This document shows positions 61,015-64,000 of a DNA stretch of 64,000 nucleotides, one piece after another. The notes under the pieces were generated by a model. That model worked only from the letters and a program-made list of their open reading frames with translations, did not search any database and had not been told where the DNA came from. Made by a program: the position numbers and the translations under genes. Position 1 is the stretch's first letter. Each line of letters begins with the position of its first letter. This DNA comes from Streptomyces ardesiacus (lineage in GTDB: Bacteria; Actinomycetota; Actinomycetes; Streptomycetales; Streptomycetaceae), in contig NZ_BEWC01000002.1 of assembly GCF_003112575.1 (NCBI RefSeq), positions 930,001 through 994,000 on the forward strand, in the 5' to 3' direction.

Positions 61015-63291
61015 ATGCGGCCGGGAGTGGAATTGTCAAACACCGAATTTCCGGACGATGAATTGCGGCACGAGCAGGAATTCATCGACGGGCTGTACGC
61101 GCGCGTGGACGCGCTGCGCGGCCATGCCGAGGTGTCCGTCACCGAGGCGCTCGCGCAGGGCAACACCCCCCAGCAGGCCCGGCTGGAACGGGACATCCTG
61201 GTCGCCGAGCGCTCCGGACTGCTCGCCGCGCTCAACGCGGTGGACGGCTCCCTGTGCTTCGGCCGGATCGACCTCACCTCCGGGGAGGGCCACCACATCG
61301 GCCGCATCGGACTGCGCGCCGACGACGCCGAACGCACCCCCGTCCTCATCGACTGGCGCGCCGGTGTCGCCCGCCCCTTCTACCTGGCCACCGGCCACAC
61401 CCCGATGGGTCTGCGCCGCCGCCGGCACATCACCAGCGAGGGCCGCACCGTCACCGCGCTGCACGACGAGATCCTCGACCTCGGCGACGAGACCCGCACC
61501 GGCCACGAGGACCCCTCCGGCGACGCCGTGCTGCTCGCCGCGCTGAACTCCGCGCGCACCGGGCGCATGGGCGACATCGTGCAGACCATCCAGGCCGACC
61601 AGGACCGCATCATCCGCGCCCCGCACCGCGGTGTCCTCGTCGTCGAGGGCGGCCCCGGCACCGGCAAGACCGCCGTCGCCCTGCACCGCGCCGCCTACCT
61701 CCTCTACGAGCACCGCGAACTGCTCGCCAAGCGCGCCGTCCTCATCGTCGGCCCCAACCCGGCCTTCCTCGGCTACATCGGCGAGGTGCTGCCCTCGCTG
61801 GGCGAGACCGGCGTGCTCCTCGCCACCGTCGGCGAGCTGTTCCCCGGAGTGAAAGCCACGGCGACGGACACCCCCGAGGCTGCGGCCGTGAAGGGCCGGG
61901 CCGGCATGGCCGACGTGCTCGCCGAGGTGGTCCGCGACCGGCAGGCGCTGCCCGACCCGGTCATCGCCGTCGAGCACGACCGGGACGTGCTCATGCTGGA
62001 CGACGACCTCGTCAACGTCGCCCGCGAGCGCACCCGCGCCGCGCGACTCCCGCACAACGCGGCCCGCGAACACTTCGAGGGGCACATCCTCAACACCCTC
62101 ACCGACATGGTCGCCGAGCGCATCGGCACCGACCCCTACGACGGCACCAACCTCCTCGACCCCAGCGACATCACCCAGATCCGCGACGAACTCGCCGAGA
62201 ACCCCGAGGTCTGGTCCGCCATCGACCGGTTGTGGCCCCGGCTCACCCCGCAGCGCCTGGTCGCCGACTTCCTCGCCGCCCCCGAGGCCTTCCTGCCCGC
62301 CGAGGACGCCGCCGCCGTCCGCCGCCCGGTCACCCGGCGCTGGACCGTCGCCGACGTGCCCCTGCTGGACGAGGCGGCCGAACTGCTCGGCGTGGACGAC
62401 CGGGTGGCCCGCACCCGCGCCGAACGCGAGCGGGAGGAGCAGATCGCCTACGCGCAGGGCGTGCTGGACGTGTCGTACGCGTCCCGGACCTACGAGTTCG
62501 AGGACAAGGCCGACGAGGAGTCTGAGGTCCTGCTCGCCCACGACGTCATCGACGCCGAGCGCTTCGCCGAGCGCCAGGAGGAGGAGGACCACCGCAGCGC
62601 CGCCGAGCGCGCGGCGGCCGACCGCACCTGGGCGTTCGGGCACATCATCGTCGACGAGGCGCAGGAGCTGTCCCCCATGGCCTGGCGGCTGCTGATGCGC
62701 CGCTGCCCCACCCGCTCGATGACCCTGGTCGGCGACCCGGCGCAGACCGCGGAGGCGGCCGGTGTCGGCTCCTGGTCGAAGATCCTCGCCCCGTACGTCG
62801 AGGACCGCTGGGAGCACACCCGCCTGGGCGTCAACTACCGCACCCCGGCCGAGGTCATGGACCTCGCGGCGGCCGTGGTCCGGGCCGAGGACCCGTCCTT
62901 CACCCCGCCCAGCTCGGTGCGCTCGACGGGCGTACGTCCCTGGATCCGGGCCACCGGCGACCTGCCCGCCGCCGTCGCCGAGGCCGTCCGGGAACTGACC
63001 CCCGAGGAGGGCCGCCTCGCCGTCGTCGCCCCGCGGGAGCTGCACCCCGCCCTCGCCGCCCGGCTGGACGGCGTGACCGCGGACGCCGAGCCGGACCTGA
63101 CGCGGCGGGTCGTCCTCCTGGACCCGCGCCAGTCCAAGGGCCTGGAGTTCGACTCCGTCCTGGTCGTCGAGCCCGGCCGCTACGGCACCAGCGACCTCTA
63201 CGTCGCCCTCACCCGCGCCACCCAGCACCTCGGCGTCCTGCACAGCGAGCCGCTGCCGAAGGGGCTCGCGGACGAGGGCGGCGCGGGCTGA
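61015..63291 (+). CDS. helD: HelD-family RNA polymerase-recycling ATPase
   Basis: 758-residue SF1 (UvrD-like) ATPase of the HelD type, which enters RNA polymerase channels and frees stalled or post-termination enzyme; the related HelR of Streptomyces also removes rifamycin. The N-terminal coiled coil (about 12-80) is the arm that reaches the secondary channel. Walker A GGPGTGKT is at 212-219, followed by ALHRAAYLLYEHRE; motif II is HIIVDEAQELSPM; C-terminal motifs include GVNYRTPAEVM and QSKGLEFDSVLVVEP. No rifamycin-associated palindrome is seen upstream. The start could be ATG 61015 or TTG 61033, the latter having GGGAG five to six bases upstream. Confidence 0.92.
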   Translation: MRPGVELSNTEFPDDELRHEQEFIDGLYARVDALRGHAEVSVTEALAQGNTPQQARLERDILVAERSGLLAALNAVDGSLCFGRIDLTSGEGHHIGRIGLRADDAERTPVLIDWRAGVARPFYLATGHTPMGLRRRRHITSEGRTVTALHDEILDLGDETRTGHEDPSGDAVLLAALNSARTGRMGDIVQTIQADQDRIIRAPHRGVLVVEGGPGTGKTAVALHRAAYLLYEHRELLAKRAVLIVGPNPAFLGYIGEVLPSLGETGVLLATVGELFPGVKATATDTPEAAAVKGRAGMADVLAEVVRDRQALPDPVIAVEHDRDVLMLDDDLVNVARERTRAARLPHNAAREHFEGHILNTLTDMVAERIGTDPYDGTNLLDPSDITQIRDELAENPEVWSAIDRLWPRLTPQRLVADFLAAPEAFLPAEDAAAVRRPVTRRWTVADVPLLDEAAELLGVDDRVARTRAEREREEQIAYAQGVLDVSYASRTYEFEDKADEESEVLLAHDVIDAERFAERQEEEDHRSAAERAAADRTWAFGHIIVDEAQELSPMAWRLLMRRCPTRSMTLVGDPAQTAEAAGVGSWSKILAPYVEDRWEHTRLGVNYRTPAEVMDLAAAVVRAEDPSFTPPSSVRSTGVRPWIRATGDLPAAVAEAVRELTPEEGRLAVVAPRELHPALAARLDGVTADAEPDLTRRVVLLDPRQSKGLEFDSVLVVEPGRYGTSDLYVALTRATQHLGVLHSEPLPKGLADEGGAG

Positions 63292-63294
63292 CGG

Positions 63295-64000
63295 TCAGGC
63301 CGGGCGCAGCCACACCGTGGCCAGGGGCGGCAGGGTCAGGCGGATGCTCGCCGGGCGGCCGTGCCGGCCCTGGGGTTCCGGCTTGACCGGGTCCGGGTTG
63401 GTCACGTCGCCGCCGCCGTAGCGGGCGGCGTCGGTGTTGAGGACCTCGTGCCAGGCCGGGATCTCGTCGGGGACGCCGAGGCGGTAGCCGGAGCGGACCA
63501 CCGGGGCGAAGTTCGACACCGCGAGCAGCGGGCTGCCCTCGGCGTCCAGGCGCAGGAAGGCCACGACGTCGTCCTCGGCCGCGTCGCCGGCCACCCAGGA
63601 GAAACCGGAGGGATGGGTGTCGCGTTGCCACAGCGCGGGCGTGGCCCGGTAGACGGTGTTCAGGTCCCGCACCAGGTCGCGCACGCCCCGGTGGTCGGCC
63701 GCCGCCCCGTACTGCGGGTCGAGCAGCCACCAGTCGGGGCCGTGCGCCTCCGACCACTCCGCGCCCTGCGCGAACTCCTGGCCCATGAAGAGCAGTTGCT
63801 TGCCGGGGTGGGCCCACATCCAGCCCAGGTACGCCCGTTCGTTCGCGCGCTGCTGCCACCAGTCGCCGGGCATCTTCGACACCAGGGACCGCTTGCCGTG
63901 CACCACCTCGTCGTGGGATATCGGCAGCACGTAGTTCTCGCTGTACGCGTACACCATGGAGAAGGTCAGCTCGCCGTGGTGGTGCTTGCGGTGCACCGGC
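63295..64000 (-). CDS. glgB: 1,4-alpha-glucan branching enzyme (5' part outside window)
   Basis: C-terminal 235 residues of a GH13 glycogen-branching enzyme, which makes alpha-1,6 branches in glycogen. Visible are HRKHHHGELTFSM, the active-site segment LPISHDEVVHGKRSL with its catalytic-site Asp, KQLLFMGQEFAQGAEW, and the C-terminal beta domain ending TLPPLATVWLRPA. The N-terminal half, including the nucleophile and acid residues, lies beyond base 64000. It is convergent with helD, with 3 bases between stops. From memory it corresponds to glgBII, active in spore-phase glycogen. Confidence 0.95.
   Translation of the reverse strand, partial: PVHRKHHHGELTFSMVYAYSENYVLPISHDEVVHGKRSLVSKMPGDWWQQRANERAYLGWMWAHPGKQLLFMGQEFAQGAEWSEAHGPDWWLLDPQYGAAADHRGVRDLVRDLNTVYRATPALWQRDTHPSGFSWVAGDAAEDDVVAFLRLDAEGSPLLAVSNFAPVVRSGYRLGVPDEIPAWHEVLNTDAARYGGGDVTNPDPVKPEPQGRHGRPASIRLTLPPLATVWLRPA

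Noticed and set aside
61015..63291. UvrD or DNA repair helicase assignment
   Set aside because: The N-terminal coiled coil, the long insertion between motifs and the weak later helicase motifs fit HelD better than UvrD/Rep.

Overview
The window is a 64 kb, very GC-rich chromosomal segment of a Streptomyces. The codon bias is extreme, GTG starts are frequent and purine-rich Shine-Dalgarno sites are common. It carries the filamentous-growth genes filP and scy, a secreted chitinase with the Streptomyces chitinase promoter repeats, an isobutyryl-CoA mutase, nucS and helD. From memory the order matches the S. coelicolor core region from about SCO5373 (atpD) to SCO5440 (glgB). It looks like conserved core chromosome, not an island: I see no insertion sequences, prophage, CRISPR array, tRNA or rRNA.

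Layout. 1-2.4 kb: end of the ATP synthase operon (atpD partial, atpC), then a DUF2550 membrane protein. 2.4-6.2 kb (minus): chitinase chiC with its promoter, and a NarL-type two-component system. 6.4-9.9 kb: a membrane protein, a cob(I)alamin adenosyltransferase, and an ABC-2 exporter divergent from a TetR regulator. 10-15 kb: 3-hydroxybutyryl-CoA dehydrogenase, a STAS protein, a large STAND-like/TPR membrane protein, and nucS. 15.3-17.3 kb: small conserved proteins and an F420/FMN oxidoreductase. 17.4-21.4 kb: two paralogous ATPase-permease cassettes. 21.5-26.6 kb: filP and scy, encoding tip-organising coiled-coil proteins.

26.8-33 kb: mce, a thiolase, meaB, an MFS transporter with a possible leader peptide, and a PepSY protein divergent from an OmpR-type two-component system. 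34-38.5 kb: MarR regulators, three tandem AIM24-family genes, two DUF3817 membrane proteins and a thiamine-binding-family protein. 38.5-42 kb: icmA with an operator-like palindrome, a TetR regulator and a thioredoxin-TPR protein. 42.2-45.7 kb: a 640-bp regulatory region followed by a three-gene envelope cluster (DUF6230, DUF6114, large secreted protein). This cluster is the best candidate here for an undescribed system.

45.7-51.8 kb: pyk, ackA and pta, with pfkA divergent from them. 52-55.9 kb: a sugar ABC importer without its own ATPase, plus an unusual double-HTH regulator. 56-60 kb: a DcuS/DcuR-type two-component system divergent from dctA. 60-64 kb: a MerR-thioredoxin operon, helD, and the 3' end of glgB.

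How the genes fit together. One theme is B12-dependent acyl-CoA metabolism: adenosyltransferase, epimerase, thiolase, the MeaB chaperone, isobutyryl-CoA mutase and 3-hydroxybutyryl-CoA dehydrogenase. A second is the glycolysis/acetate overflow node (pfkA, pyk, pta, ackA) next to carbon importers (sugar ABC, dctA) and secreted chitinase. A third is polar growth and the cell envelope. All functions are read from sequence and family knowledge; no database search was run.
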